From Planctomycetota bacterium (GTDB taxonomy: Bacteria > Planctomycetota > Phycisphaerae > Phycisphaerales > UBA1924): a DNA stretch of 64,000 nucleotides. Below are positions 18,085 through 27,116 of the stretch, one piece after another (the first letter of the stretch is position 1; every line of letters starts with the position of its first letter). The notes beneath the pieces were generated by a model, which saw nothing but the letters and a program-made list of their open reading frames with translations, was not told the origin of the DNA and searched no databases. The stretch is taken from contig JAFLCN010000006.1 in assembly GCA_017303555.1 (NCBI GenBank), forward strand, positions 62,001-126,000. The letters run 5' to 3'. Position numbers and translations under genes: made by a program.

Positions 18085-18361
18085 CGGAGGGCGCACGATC
18101 GTTGCCGGCGGCGCAGCGCTTCGCCAGCCGCCGGTTGAAGCAACTGAGTTCCGCGGCCCCTCGGGCCGACGATCCATCATCTTGTTGCAATTGCGGCCTG
18201 CGCTACATCCCTCATCAGCCCAACCAGGCCGCAAGCCAAGGGTGAGCCAACCTTCGCGAGCGACACCTTCGCTCTTCAGCCGCACCGCGGCGACAGCCAA
18301 TAGCCCCGGGCGTGAGCCCGGGGAAAACCGCAAACCCTCGGCAAGCCGCACCGCGGCGACA
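18085..18361. repeat. Intergenic palindrome and direct-repeat block
   Basis: The 412-bp gap before the next gene holds no gene but several repeats: a GCCGGCGGCGCAGC...GCTTCGCCAGCCGCCGG foldback near 18110-18135, an 18-bp direct repeat AGCCGCACCGCGGCGACA at 18278-18295 and 18344-18361, and between them an 8-bp palindrome CCCCGGGC/GCCCGGGG (18304-18311, 18316-18323). It looks like a nested REP-type composite. Confidence 0.7.
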
Positions 18362-18464
18362 CTCTCGAGTACGCAGCAACGCGTGATCAATCGCAAACAC
18401 AGGTCCCCGCCCGCAGACAGCGCAATTTGCTGGCACTTTTCCCGTTCATCCCTCATACTTCCCC

Positions 18465-19181
18465 ATGCGCCCGAGTGCTGCTTTCATTGCTTCTCTCGTC
18501 ACCGCCGCGCTCGCACAGAGCGCAGTCGCCGCCGTGACCTATCACTCTCAGTACCGAGAAATCTCCGCTCTGAGGTCCACGCTGCCTCCGTTCGGGTCGA
18601 CCGTCCACTACTCAGCAGCCGGCGTGTTTACGACTGTTCGCGCGACCTCTCGTCAGGTCCAATGGATGGGCACCGTCTACCTCACCTCTGCCAGAACAAT
18701 CATCCAATCCGACATCAACGCTTCAGGCATCTCCGCTTCCGGCTCCCTCCAGGCCACCGGCACACCGATCACCTCGCCCTCCCTGCAAGGCCCCATCGCC
18801 CGCGCCCGCGTGGAGGTCGACGCAACCTTTTCCGTCGACATCGACACGCCCTTCAACCTGATCGCCTCCACCTTCCCCGCTCGAGCCACCGACCGCTTCA
18901 TCCTCCAACTCACAGACGCCGGCGGCAACGACATCATCCACGCCATCAACACGTGGCCCGATACCCCGATCTCCTTCTCCGGCACCCTCACCCCCGGCCA
19001 GTACTCCTTCCGCTACCTCGCCGAACTCAACTCCGGCTCTCCCGCGGCAACCGATTACGCCGTCACTCTCGCCATCCCCGCGCCCGCATCCATGCTGCAT
19101 CTCCCTGCATGCGCAATGCCTCTCGTTTCACGCAACCGGCGAACCACATGCGCACGCACTTCTGTGCCGCTCGGCTTCTGA
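18465..19181 (+). CDS. Secreted protein with degenerate PEP-CTERM-like tail
   Basis: 238 residues. A signal peptide (MRPSAAFIASLVTAALAQSA, cleavage near AVA) is followed by a beta-rich body with a GPIARARVEVDATFSVDI stretch and LTPGQYSFRYLAELNSG. The end reads IPAPASMLHLPACAMPLVSR followed by NRR, resembling the PAP-hydrophobic-Arg pattern of planctomycete PEP-CTERM signals, but the helix is short and polar. It may be a decayed exosortase target. No enzymatic domain is recognised. Confidence 0.65.
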   Translation: MRPSAAFIASLVTAALAQSAVAAVTYHSQYREISALRSTLPPFGSTVHYSAAGVFTTVRATSRQVQWMGTVYLTSARTIIQSDINASGISASGSLQATGTPITSPSLQGPIARARVEVDATFSVDIDTPFNLIASTFPARATDRFILQLTDAGGNDIIHAINTWPDTPISFSGTLTPGQYSFRYLAELNSGSPAATDYAVTLAIPAPASMLHLPACAMPLVSRNRRTTCARTSVPLGF

Positions 19182-19225
19182 CCGCGATGACCTTCATATC
19201 CGCGATCGCCACTCAGACAGCCTCT

Positions 19226-19394
19226 GATACGGATTCCGATTACATCTTGCGTCTCTTTGCCTTGGTCCTCCCCCTTTGCCAAAGGGGGAGGTGGCATCGC
19301 GCAGGCCGAACGAAGTGATGGCCGAGCGATGACGAAGGGGGTTTCGGATGTTGCTGCGGCAGAATCGGATTCACGCAAAAAGAAACTGGAATCC
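19226..19394 (-). repeat. Palindromic GGATTCC-ended element, copy A (intergenic)
   Basis: About 165 bp bounded by GATACGGATTCC (19226-19237) and GGAATCC (19388-19394), with the core palindrome CTCCCCCTTTGCCAAAGGGG around 19267-19292. It aligns along its full length with copy B inside the dehydratase gene, and by its core with copies C and D. Read on the minus strand it opens SETPFVIA, but a length change shifts the frame before the palindrome. Confidence 0.85.
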
Positions 19395-19408
19395 GTTTGA
19401 GATCCGTA

Positions 19409-19825
19409 TCACCCCCGCGTCGCGCGAGCCGCTTCCCACACCCGCTTCTGCTTGCCGTCATACACCGCAATCACGGGCTTCCCGCTGTTCTTGACATTCA
19501 AAAAGATCCGCGGCTTCTTCTCCGCATCCGCCAGCCCGATGCGAGCCTCATTCCGCGTCGCGCCGACAAACACCCGCGTCCGGCTCGATTCATCCGCCAG
19601 CCGAATGCTCGGTCCGTCGTCCGCAAGCGCGACTTCGAGCGACACCGTCCCATCCTCGTGCATCAGCGCCAGCCGCGGCCCACTCCGCGACATCTCCAGC
19701 ACACCCCGCACACGCCCCGCCTTATCGACAAGCCGAAATTCCGAAGCCTCCACCGCGCGAACTCGGATGTCGGCAATCTGACGTTCCAGCGATGCAACTC
19801 GATTGGAAAGGTTCTTCTTCGCCAT
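19409..19825 (-). CDS. Hypothetical protein with N-terminal coiled coil
   Basis: 138 residues. The N-terminus MAKKNLSNRVASLERQIADI reads as a short coiled coil. Repeated strand-turn units follow, alternating hydrophobic and Asp/Gly-rich (EFRLVDKAGRVRGVLEM, PRLALMHEDGTVSLEVAL, PSIRLADESSRTRVFVG, ARIGLADAEKKPRIFLNV, PVIAVYDGKQKRVW), five or so in a row, suggesting a beta-solenoid or a trimeric fibre-like fold. It has no signal peptide and I recognise no named family. It is monocistronic; the 5' region is G-rich on the + strand. Confidence 0.7.
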   Translation of the reverse strand: MAKKNLSNRVASLERQIADIRVRAVEASEFRLVDKAGRVRGVLEMSRSGPRLALMHEDGTVSLEVALADDGPSIRLADESSRTRVFVGATRNEARIGLADAEKKPRIFLNVKNSGKPVIAVYDGKQKRVWEAARATRG

Positions 19826-19988
19826 GGACCGGACTCCGGGGCAGAATGGTGGTGGGTGGTGGGGGGAGAAACGCGGGACAACGCGCTAGATATAGGTCCG
19901 CACCGGATGAGAAAAGCGGATGGCCTTCCACGCCCGGAACGCTCGTGACCGCCCGTCGCACCCATCCCCGCGTCCCGCAATTCGCAAG

Positions 19989-20393
19989 CTACAGGCTCTC
20001 GACCCTCGCCCACTGTTCCTTCGCACGCGCCACGTCGATCGTCGCCCCACATTCCGGGCAAACGACCTCCGCTTCCTCGCGATCGTGCGGGTAGCCACAT
20101 TCTGTACACGCCAGCCCACCATGCGTCTTCGCGATTCGAAGCAATCGTTTGTAACGTCGAAAGCGTAAGACGAAAAAGAAACCCCGCGCCATCGCAAGCA
20201 CCGCCGATACCGCGCAAGCCCACCAGAACAGCTGCCCCGCCCGCCCACCGTTCGTCTGAACAAGAATCACGTACAGCAGCAGCGCCGCCTGAACAGCCAA
20301 CACAAAAAGCGAGACGCGCTGCGATCCCTGCATTGCATCCACCAGCGCCCGCGGCACACTATCCGCCGTTCGAATTCGTGATCCTCCGCCCAT
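19989..20393 (-). CDS. Small membrane protein with C-terminal zinc ribbon
   Basis: 134 residues. Two TM helices (SLFVLAVQAALLLYVILVQT and LFWWACAVSAVLAMARGFFF) are followed by a cytoplasmic basic stretch and a zinc ribbon CTECGYPHDREEAEVVCPEC (CxxC...CxxC). The layout matches the many planctomycete membrane proteins with a CxxCGY zinc ribbon and is echoed by the protein at 60082. The function is unknown. Confidence 0.7.
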   Translation of the reverse strand: MGGGSRIRTADSVPRALVDAMQGSQRVSLFVLAVQAALLLYVILVQTNGGRAGQLFWWACAVSAVLAMARGFFFVLRFRRYKRLLRIAKTHGGLACTECGYPHDREEAEVVCPECGATIDVARAKEQWARVESL

Positions 20394-20440
20394 GCCAAAT
20401 CATTCAAGCTCTTCGAACGCTGATCCACGCAAACAAAAAC

Positions 20441-20518
20441 ACGTCTTCTCCGTGTCTCCGTGCCTCTGTGGTGAATGTCTTTCTCCGCACCCTCCGCGAC
20501 TCTGCGGTGAAATCCGTC
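20441..20518 (-). repeat. CACAGAGG-type dispersed repeat, double copy
   Basis: Two adjacent units (CTCCGTGTCTCCGTGCCTCT then GTGGTGAATG, and CTCCGCGACTCTGCGGTGAA) between the zinc-ribbon gene and the end of the dehydratase gene. Confidence 0.75.
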
Positions 20519-20532
20519 TTGAGCGAACTCCG

Positions 20533-22245
20533 CTAAGCAGCAATCCCCACCGACACCGGCCGCGCCTCAATCATCCCCTCCGCAGCCCGCATCTCCGGCA
20601 CATGCTTCCGGATCGCCCGCACCACAGCTTCCTTCTCGATCATCTGCCGCGCCGCACCAAGTTCCGCGATCATCGCCGGCAAATTGAATTCGCTTCGCAG
20701 CTCGCCCGCCCATGAGTTGATGCCCGGGAACGGCGTCTCTCTCAACTGCTCCGCGGCATAGCACAGCTCCTCGTGCAGCTTTTCTCCCGGCCGCTTCCCC
20801 GTCACCGCGATTTCCATCGTCGGCAAAGCCTCATACGACTTCCGATTGCATTGTGCGTCCCCTTGCATTTGTCCTCCCCCTTTGCCAAAGGGGGAGGTGG
20901 CATCGCGCAGGCTTTGCGAAGCGATGACGGAGGGGGTTTCGGATGTTCGAGCGTGCAAATCGGGCACACGCATGAACCAAGTGGAATCCTTCTCATCCAC
21001 ACCCGCGAACCCCTTCACCACCGGCTCGTACCCATTCGCCCGTACAAACCGCATCGCCAGATCCATGATCTTGACCGGATCGCCCATATCCAGCACATAC
21101 ACCGCGGCATCGTTCCCAGCCTCGATCGCAGCCGACTGAATCACCAGCATCGCCGCCTCGTGAATCGTCATGAAATACCGCGTCATCCGCGGGTCGGTCA
21201 CCGTGATCGGCCCGCCCTCCGCGATCTGCGCGCCCCAGATCGGCAGCACGCTGCACGCGCTTCCCAGCACATTGCCAAACCGCACCATGCTGAAGCTCGT
21301 GGTTTCCCACTTCGTTCCGCGTGCCCCGGCCCGCGCCTGCCTGTGCAAGCCCTGCGTGTACATCTCCGCCAGACGCTTGGTCGCGCCCATCACGCTCGTC
21401 GGATTGACGGCCTTGTCGCTGCTGATCAAGACAAACCGCTTCGCCCCGCACGCCAGCGCCGCATCCGCCACGCTCTTCGTGCCAAACAAGTTGTTCGTCA
21501 GCGCATGCGCCGGGTGATCCTCCATCAGCGGCACATGTTTATGAGCCGCGGCATGGAACACCACATCCGGCTTCAGCTCCAGCACATGCCGCATCGTCGC
21601 ATCCGCATCCGCAATGTCATGCAAGAGCGCCTTCCGCGGCACATCCGGAAACTTCCGCGCGATCTGTCTATCAATCTCAAAGAGCGCGTTCTCACTCCGC
21701 TCCATCAGCATCAGGCATCCCGGCCGGAACGTCGCCGCAATCCGCGCAATCTCCGATCCGATCGACCCGCCCGCGCCCGTGATCAACACCCGCGCACCTT
21801 CCAGCACGCTCGCGACCGCTTTGCGATCGACTCCGTACGGCGTCCGCCCGATCAGGTCCGTCACATCGATCTCGCGCCCCGCCCCAAACGCCTTCCCAGC
21901 AGCCGCTCCCGGCGCGCGCTCCAGCATCTCCATCAGCGGCGTCACAACGCGAACTTCAAGGCCCGCCTGCCGCGCCGCCTCGCGTGCCGTCTCCATCTGC
22001 CGCCCCATCGCACTCGGGAGCGACACAATTGCCAGTGTTGCCCTCGTCTCGCGCGCAACCCGCGCAATCTCGTCGATCGCCGGCCCTTCGCGCGATTCAA
22101 CATCAATGAACGCCACGGCGCTCGGCCCGCCTGGCACAAGCCGCAACTGATCCACCAGCAGACTCAGCGTCTGGGCAGTCCCAACCAAAACAGCGCTCAC
22201 CAAAGGAGGCGTCAGATTCACAGTCGATTGGCCCGGCGTCGGCAT
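20533..22245 (-). CDS. FlaA1/CapD-like nucleotide-sugar dehydratase with in-frame repeat insertion
   Basis: 570 residues. An N-terminal Rossmann-like domain without TM helices (residues about 10-130) precedes the SDR domain: NAD motif TGAGGSIGSE near 152-161, FHAAAHKHVPLMEDHP, and SSDKAVNPTSVMGATKR, where Met replaces the catalytic Tyr as in FlaA1/WbpM-type 4,6-dehydratases. The C-terminus has ITVTDPRMTRYFMTIHEAAM and TGKRPGEKLHEEL. Between GVDEK and the C-terminal strand a segment of about 51 residues (about 419-470) is encoded by repeat copy B, in frame. The ATG at 22245 has GGGAGAG upstream. The likely role is making a deoxysugar precursor for surface polysaccharide. Activity is plausible because the insert lies outside the catalytic core. 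Confidence 0.85.
   Translation of the reverse strand: MPTPGQSTVNLTPPLVSAVLVGTAQTLSLLVDQLRLVPGGPSAVAFIDVESREGPAIDEIARVARETRATLAIVSLPSAMGRQMETAREAARQAGLEVRVVTPLMEMLERAPGAAAGKAFGAGREIDVTDLIGRTPYGVDRKAVASVLEGARVLITGAGGSIGSEIARIAATFRPGCLMLMERSENALFEIDRQIARKFPDVPRKALLHDIADADATMRHVLELKPDVVFHAAAHKHVPLMEDHPAHALTNNLFGTKSVADAALACGAKRFVLISSDKAVNPTSVMGATKRLAEMYTQGLHRQARAGARGTKWETTSFSMVRFGNVLGSACSVLPIWGAQIAEGGPITVTDPRMTRYFMTIHEAAMLVIQSAAIEAGNDAAVYVLDMGDPVKIMDLAMRFVRANGYEPVVKGFAGVDEKDSTWFMRVPDLHARTSETPSVIASQSLRDATSPFGKGGGQMQGDAQCNRKSYEALPTMEIAVTGKRPGEKLHEELCYAAEQLRETPFPGINSWAGELRSEFNLPAMIAELGAARQMIEKEAVVRAIRKHVPEMRAAEGMIEARPVSVGIAA
20837..20989 (-). repeat. Palindromic GGATTCC-ended element, copy B (inside dehydratase CDS, in frame)
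   Basis: 153 bp from GACTTCC (20837-20843) to GGAATCC (20983-20989), with the CTCCCCCTTTGCCAAAGGGG palindrome in the middle. It aligns with copy A on both sides of the palindrome. Read on the coding strand it yields DSTWFM...SETPSVIASQSLRDATSPFG and then KGGG, without stop or frameshift. Confidence 0.88.
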
Positions 22246-22360
22246 GGAAAACTCTCCCATCTGGTTATCGGCCGAACTCGACCCAAACTTCCGTTCCCGG
22301 TCCCGGATTGTGGCGTTCTCTGCCGAAGTCCCCGGAAAACGCCGAGGCACCAGCCCGCGC

Positions 22361-22394
22361 AAGAAAAAAAGACCCGAGCCTTTGCCCGGGTCCT
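22361..22394 (-). terminator. Rho-independent terminator of the RRM protein gene
   Basis: On the minus strand GACCCG and CGGGTC pair (22387-22392 with 22371-22376) around a GC-rich loop, followed by seven T residues (22370-22364). It lies 75 bp past the RRM gene stop and upstream of the dehydratase start. Confidence 0.85.
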
Positions 22395-22468
22395 TCTCAT
22401 TCAAACAGGTCTGTGAATCTCAACTCAATCACTCGGTTCGAGTGATCTCAGTCGAGCAGAGTTCCAAC

Positions 22469-22864
22469 TCACCACCCACCACCATCGCCCCCTCGATCTC
22501 CTCCCCGTCCACCCCCGCCATAACCGCCCCGACCACCTCGATCGCCGCCCCGCCCGCCTCCGCCACCAAATCCGCCGCGCGAGCCGCCGCCGAAACCGCC
22601 TCGGCTGCCTCCGGCTCCTGCTTCGCGCGGTTTGGCTTCGTTGACGACCAAGGGGCGGCCTCCGAATTGCTGGCCGTTGCTGGCTGCGATGGCTTTGCGG
22701 GCTTCTTCGTCGTTGGCCATTTCAACAAAGCCGAAGCCGCGCGGGCGACCGGTTTCGCGATCGATCACGATCGCGGCCGACGTCACGGAGCCGAAGGAAC
22801 CGAAGTGGTTCCGCAGTTCGTCTTCGGTGCAGCTGAAGGGCAGATTGCCGACGTAAATCCTCAT
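22469..22864 (-). CDS. RRM RNA-binding protein with glycine/arginine-rich tail
   Basis: 131 residues from the ATG at 22864. A single RRM carries RNP2 IYVGNL at residues 3-8 and RNP1 RGFGFVEM near 42-49. A short linker leads to an RGG-like tail (GGSRGGFGGG, GGDRGGRGGYGGG) of about 45 residues. This is the layout of cyanobacterial and planctomycete Rbp proteins linked to RNA chaperoning and cold response. A minus-strand TATACT at 22994-22989 could be the -10, leaving a 5' leader of about 120 nt, which suits post-transcriptional control. The gene ends in its own terminator. Confidence 0.9.
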   Translation of the reverse strand: MRIYVGNLPFSCTEDELRNHFGSFGSVTSAAIVIDRETGRPRGFGFVEMANDEEARKAIAASNGQQFGGRPLVVNEAKPREAGAGGSRGGFGGGSRGGFGGGGGRGGDRGGRGGYGGGGRGGDRGGDGGGW

Positions 22865-23084
22865 ACCGTTTCTCGCATCTTGCCTGAGCATCCAACCCGG
22901 AACATGAAACCTACTCGGCGCTCAAGCAGAATCCGAAACGGTCCCAAGACCACCCACATCCGACAGTCGAACGGGTGCAATCCGCCAAAAGTATAGCCGG
23001 GAAACGGGGAAATGCGGCACGCAAAAAGGGCTGGAAAACAGGGGCTCCGCCCGGAAGGGCGGCGCCACTCCTAGCGTTGGCGCA

Positions 23085-24404
23085 ATGGCTGAATCGCTGA
23101 ATTCTGTGCAGGGTCCTGTGGTTGGCGCGGCGTTGTCCGCGCAGCCGGAAACTGCGCTTGCGGTTCGCGCTGCTGCCGATGATTGCCTCGCGCAGTTGGC
23201 GGGGCGCGCGTGCGATCTGGCGCTTGTGTTTTTCTCTTCGCATCACACCGAGCAGGCCGAGGCGATTTCGCGCGATGTGCGTGCGGCGCTGCGGCCGGTG
23301 AATTGTCTTGGTGTTTCGGCGGAATCCGTTCTGGGCGGCGCGATCGAAGTGGAACGCGCGCCGGGGATTTCGATTCTCGCGCTTTCGCTTCCGGGTGTGC
23401 GGCTGAGCGCGTTTACATCTGATTCGTTTCCGCCGCTTGATGCGAGCGAAAAGGAGCATGTCGCGGTGCTCGCGGGCGGAGTCGGCGCGGCAGAGGACAG
23501 CGCGGCGACGTTTGTCTTTGCTGATCCGTTCAGCATCCCGGTGTTGCAGCTTGTGCCCGCGCTCAACAAAGCGCGGCGGATGGATGCGCAGGGCAAGCCG
23601 ATCGGGCGCGTGATTGGGGGGCTTGCTTCTGCGGCGCGTGCGCCGGGGGGGAACGCGCTGTTTCTGGATGGGAAGATCGCGCGGTTTGGCGCGGTGGGTG
23701 TGACGCTTTCGGGGAATTTGAGTGTTGACACGATTGTGAGCCAGGGCTGCCGCGCTGTTGGTCAGCCGATGCTGATCACCAAGGCGAAGAACAACCTCAT
23801 TCTCCAACTTGGGGGCAAGCCCGCGCGCGAGGTCATGCGCGAAGTCGTCAGCGACATGGACCCGGGCGATCGCGGCGCGCTTTCCGGAGGGCTCTTTCTC
23901 GGGCGCGTCATCAACGAGTACAAGCCCCGCTTCGGCCGCGATGATTTTCTCATCCGCGCTGTCGTCGGCGAAGATCCTGCATCCGGGTCGATCGCCGTCG
24001 CCGATTTCGTCCGCCCCGGCCAGACCGTGCAGTTCCACGTGCGCGATGCCGACACCGCGACGCAGGATCTCTCGCTGCTGCTCGATGGCCAGCGATTGCA
24101 CGAGCGGCCCGCGGGCGGCTTGCTGGTCACCTGCAACGGCCGCGGCACGCGCCTTTTCCAGGAGAAAAACCACGACGCTGCCGCGGTTTCGCGCGCGTTC
24201 AGCCACGTCACGGCGGGTGAGCAGAAGGCCAAGCCCGGCTCCATCATTACCCCGTCGTTCGTTCCCGGGAGTGCGTCGGGAGGAAGTTTTCCGCTCGCGG
24301 GCTTCTTCGCCTCCGGCGAGATTGCGCCGGTGGGGGGCGTCGGCGCTGATTCCTTCCTCCACGGCAACAGCGCCTGCCTCACACTCTTCCGAGGCAAGGC
24401 GTGA
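23085..24404 (+). CDS. FIST-domain sensory protein (FIST N plus FIST C)
   Basis: 439 residues. The N half contains GRACDLALVFFSSHHTEQAE and GCRAVGQP at the domain junction; the C half begins with ITKAKNNLILQLGGKPAREV and continues FLIRAVVGEDPASGSIAVAD and TCNGRGTRLFQE, typical of FIST_C. FIST proteins are predicted small-ligand sensors, often linked to signalling proteins; none is adjacent here. Third codon positions change abruptly near 23,760: G/T-rich before, C-rich after, at the N/C domain boundary, suggesting recombination. A GC-rich foldback (GGCTCCGCCC/GGGCGGCGCC, about 23043-23066) precedes the start. Confidence 0.85.
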   Translation: MAESLNSVQGPVVGAALSAQPETALAVRAAADDCLAQLAGRACDLALVFFSSHHTEQAEAISRDVRAALRPVNCLGVSAESVLGGAIEVERAPGISILALSLPGVRLSAFTSDSFPPLDASEKEHVAVLAGGVGAAEDSAATFVFADPFSIPVLQLVPALNKARRMDAQGKPIGRVIGGLASAARAPGGNALFLDGKIARFGAVGVTLSGNLSVDTIVSQGCRAVGQPMLITKAKNNLILQLGGKPAREVMREVVSDMDPGDRGALSGGLFLGRVINEYKPRFGRDDFLIRAVVGEDPASGSIAVADFVRPGQTVQFHVRDADTATQDLSLLLDGQRLHERPAGGLLVTCNGRGTRLFQEKNHDAAAVSRAFSHVTAGEQKAKPGSIITPSFVPGSASGGSFPLAGFFASGEIAPVGGVGADSFLHGNSACLTLFRGKA

Positions 24405-24406
24405 TG

Positions 24407-24756
24407 TGGGATTTCGGATTTGGGATTTCGGATTGCGGAATGTCGGAGAAAGCGACGTTGCGAGCAACTTGTAAGCGGTCCTTCCATGTTGGTGTGGACG
24501 AATAGGTGGGGGTGATGAGGCCGAACTGGCGCAGAAACGACCGAAACCCCCTCCGCGTCAATCGCTCCGCAGAGCCTGCGCGATGCCACCTCCCCCTTTG
24601 GCAAAGGGGGAGGACTGAAACGAGGACAGGGAGCGCGCAGTGCGGAGCGGGAAGCATGGGACAGGCGGATTTGGGATTTCGGATTGCGGATTTGTGATGG
24701 CTGAAGCTGACAGCTGAAAGCTGGTTTCGAACCGCTGACCGCTGATGGCTGATCCC
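24407..24756 (+). repeat. Repeat cluster: GGATTTCG units, palindromic element copy C, CAGCTGA-type units
   Basis: The gap of about 360 bp before the NosL-like gene contains GGATTTCGG/GGATTTGGG units at 24407-24440 and 24667-24694. It also contains copy C of the palindromic element (core 24541-24618, ACCGAAACCCCCTCCGCG to TTTGGCAAAGGGGGAGGA, forward orientation) and degenerate GCTGACAGCTGAAAGCTGG / GACCGCTGATGGCTGAT units (24707-24752). Copy C also reads SLRDATSPFGKGGG but lies outside any gene. Confidence 0.8.
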
Positions 24757-24764
24757 AGGAGTGC

Positions 24765-25283
24765 ATGATGGACGGATTTGCCGCGGGCGGCATAACGACG
24801 CGATTGACCGGCATGGCCTTCTTCGCTGCCGCGGCGATCCTCTTCTCCTCCCTCGCCATCCTCCGCCCCGCCCAGATCGGCTCGGTACGCCCCGGCTCCA
24901 TGCCCCCGCTCCGCACCGGCGTAGCCGAGTGCGCCTCCTGCGGCATGACGATCGAAGACACCCGCTTCGCCGCTGGCCGCTTGGTCAAGTCCGCATCAGA
25001 TAAAGCAACGCCGCTCCTCTACGACGACCTCGGCTGCATGCTCGATGCCGACCGGGCGAACGAAGGGGGCGAAGCGCAGAAGCGGTATGTCCAGGATTTC
25101 AGCGGCACCGGCTGGATCGATGCGAAGCGGGCGTGGTTTGTGTTCGATGCCCAGAAAAATCGAACGCCAATGAGCTCGGGGATCGTGGCCTTTCGCGAAA
25201 AGCCCGCGGTGGGGGCGATGACCTTCGACCAAATCCGCGAAGCGCGGCACGCGTACATGAAGGCGAAGTACGGGGGGGAGTGA
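24765..25283 (+). CDS. NosL-like copper-binding protein, membrane-anchored
   Basis: 172 residues (171 from the second ATG at 24768, which sits better behind AGGAG at 24757-24761). An N-terminal TM anchor ([18 protein letters not shown]) is followed by CASCGM near residue 56, the CxxCGM copper site of NosL proteins, then [30 protein letters not shown] and [14 protein letters not shown], matching the NosL core. NosL delivers copper to nitrous oxide reductase, but no nos genes are seen here, so a more general copper role is possible. It has a TM anchor rather than the lipobox common in the family. Confidence 0.8.
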   Translation: MMDGFAAGGITTRLTGMAFFAAAAILFSSLAILRPAQIGSVRPGSMPPLRTGVAECASCGMTIEDTRFAAGRLVKSASDKATPLLYDDLGCMLDADRANEGGEAQKRYVQDFSGTGWIDAKRAWFVFDAQKNRTPMSSGIVAFREKPAVGAMTFDQIREARHAYMKAKYGGE

Positions 25284-25420
25284 TGGCGAGCGCTGAACTC
25301 GGAACTGGGAACTCGGAATGTGGAGCGGGGAGTTTGTTACGATCTTGCTTCGCCGCCGCGGCAGAAGCGCCGGGTTCTGTTCGCGCTTCGCGATTCGCCA
25401 GTCTTCCAGAAAGCCCCTTC

Positions 25421-27091
25421 ATGCCCGATCCGACGTCTTCGAGCACCTCAAACGATCTCACCTTCGCGGACGCGCTCTGGAAATCGGCGGATGCTCTCCG
25501 CGGACAGGTTGATGCCGCGGAATACAAGCATGTTGTTCTGGGGCTGCTCTTTCTCAAGTACATCTCGGACTCGTTCGAAACCCGCCGCGATGCGCTGAAG
25601 AAGGAACTCGAAAAAGACGGCATCAAAGGCAAACAACTCGATGGTCTGCTCGAAAGCCGCGACGAGTACACCGCCGAGCGCGTCTTCTGGGTGCCGCCCG
25701 AATCGCGCTGGCCCAACCTGCAGAATCAGGCGACACGGCCCGACATCGCCACACTGATCGATGATGCCATCCTCGCCGTCGAGCGCGACAATCCGAACTT
25801 GAAGGGCAAACTGCCGCGCGATTACGCGCGGCGCGGCATCGAGCCGGTCAAGATGAAGGGGCTCATCGACCTCATCGCCAACATCGGATTCAAGGGCGAG
25901 CGCAAGCAGGCGCGAGACACGCTTGGCCGCGTGTATGAGTATTTCCTGGGGAAGTTTGCCGCGGCGGAGGGCAAGCTGGGTGGCGAGTTCTACACGCCCC
26001 GGGGCGTGGTGCGCGTGCTGGTCGAGATGCTGGAGCCGTACGAAGGCCGCGTGTATGACCCGTGCTGCGGCAGCGGCGGCATGTTTGTGCAGTCTGAGCG
26101 TTTCGTCGAGAAGCACGGTAACAAGGATGAGATTTCCGTCTTTGGGCAGGAATCCAACCCGACCACGTGGCGGCTGGCGCACATGAACCTGGCCATCCAC
26201 GGCATCGAGGCCCGCCTCGGCGAGAAACCCGCTGACACGTTTCTGAGCGATCAGCACCCGGACCTGAAGGCCGACTACATCCTCGCCAATCCGCCGTTCA
26301 ACGTGAGCGATTGGTCGGGGCAGCTTCTGCGGGGCGATAAGCGCTGGGTCTTCGGCGATCCGCCGGTCGGCAACGCCAATTACGCGTGGATCCAGCACTT
26401 CATTCATCACATGACCGTGCCGAACGGGCGCGGCGGCGGTGTCGCCGGATTCGTGATGGCCAACGGCTCGCTTTCGAGCAATACCGGGGGCGAGGGGGAG
26501 ATTCGCAGGAAGATCGTCGAGGCCGACTTGGTGGATTGCATCGTGGCGCTGCCCGCGCAGCTCTTTTTTACCACGGGCATCCCGGTCTGCCTGTGGTTTC
26601 TCACACGCGATAAGACGGGGAGGAACATCAAGCGCAAGACACCGAACCGCCCGGGCGGCCGCAAGGGCGAGACGCTGTTTATTGATGCCCGCAAGCTCGG
26701 CACAATGCAGACGCGGACGCTGCGTGTGCTGAGCGGCGATGAGGAGGGCGACCCGCTACCCGAGTCCGACATCGGCCGCATCATCTATTCCTTCCGCCAA
26801 TGGCGGGGCGAGCCAGCGCCGGAGTGGTGGGATGCGAAGAAGCACGGGAAGTGGGAGTTCAAGCCAGTGCCCGGGTTCTGCAAGGCCGCGACGACGGAAG
26901 AGATCGCCAAGCATGGGTTTGTGCTGACGCCGGGGCGGTTTGTGGGGGCGGAGGAGGCGGAAGATGATGGCGAGCCATTCGCCGAAAGATACCCGCGGCT
27001 GCTTGCCGAACTCGAGCAGCACTTCGCAGAGTCTGAGCGCATGACCAAGATCATCCGCGAGAATCTTCGACGCGTCGGCAGCGGGGCATAG
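25421..27091 (+). CDS. hsdM: Type I restriction-modification methyltransferase subunit HsdM
   Basis: 556 residues. An N-terminal helical domain ([35 protein letters not shown]) is followed by the catalytic domain. SAM motif I is [14 protein letters not shown] near residue 212 and motif [11 protein letters not shown] near 290, the N6-adenine signature; [20 protein letters not shown] lies further on. A C-terminal helical tail ends the protein. The start at 25421 was chosen because the HsdM N-terminus begins there; the frame is open further upstream without family similarity. It is the first gene of a seven-gene + strand island. Confidence 0.95.
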   Translation: MPDPTSSSTSNDLTFADALWKSADALRGQVDAAEYKHVVLGLLFLKYISDSFETRRDALKKELEKDGIKGKQLDGLLESRDEYTAERVFWVPPESRWPNLQNQATRPDIATLIDDAILAVERDNPNLKGKLPRDYARRGIEPVKMKGLIDLIANIGFKGERKQARDTLGRVYEYFLGKFAAAEGKLGGEFYTPRGVVRVLVEMLEPYEGRVYDPCCGSGGMFVQSERFVEKHGNKDEISVFGQESNPTTWRLAHMNLAIHGIEARLGEKPADTFLSDQHPDLKADYILANPPFNVSDWSGQLLRGDKRWVFGDPPVGNANYAWIQHFIHHMTVPNGRGGGVAGFVMANGSLSSNTGGEGEIRRKIVEADLVDCIVALPAQLFFTTGIPVCLWFLTRDKTGRNIKRKTPNRPGGRKGETLFIDARKLGTMQTRTLRVLSGDEEGDPLPESDIGRIIYSFRQWRGEPAPEWWDAKKHGKWEFKPVPGFCKAATTEEIAKHGFVLTPGRFVGAEEAEDDGEPFAERYPRLLAELEQHFAESERMTKIIRENLRRVGSGA

Positions 27092-27116
27092 GTATGTGCT
27101 CTTTGGGAGTGTGTTC

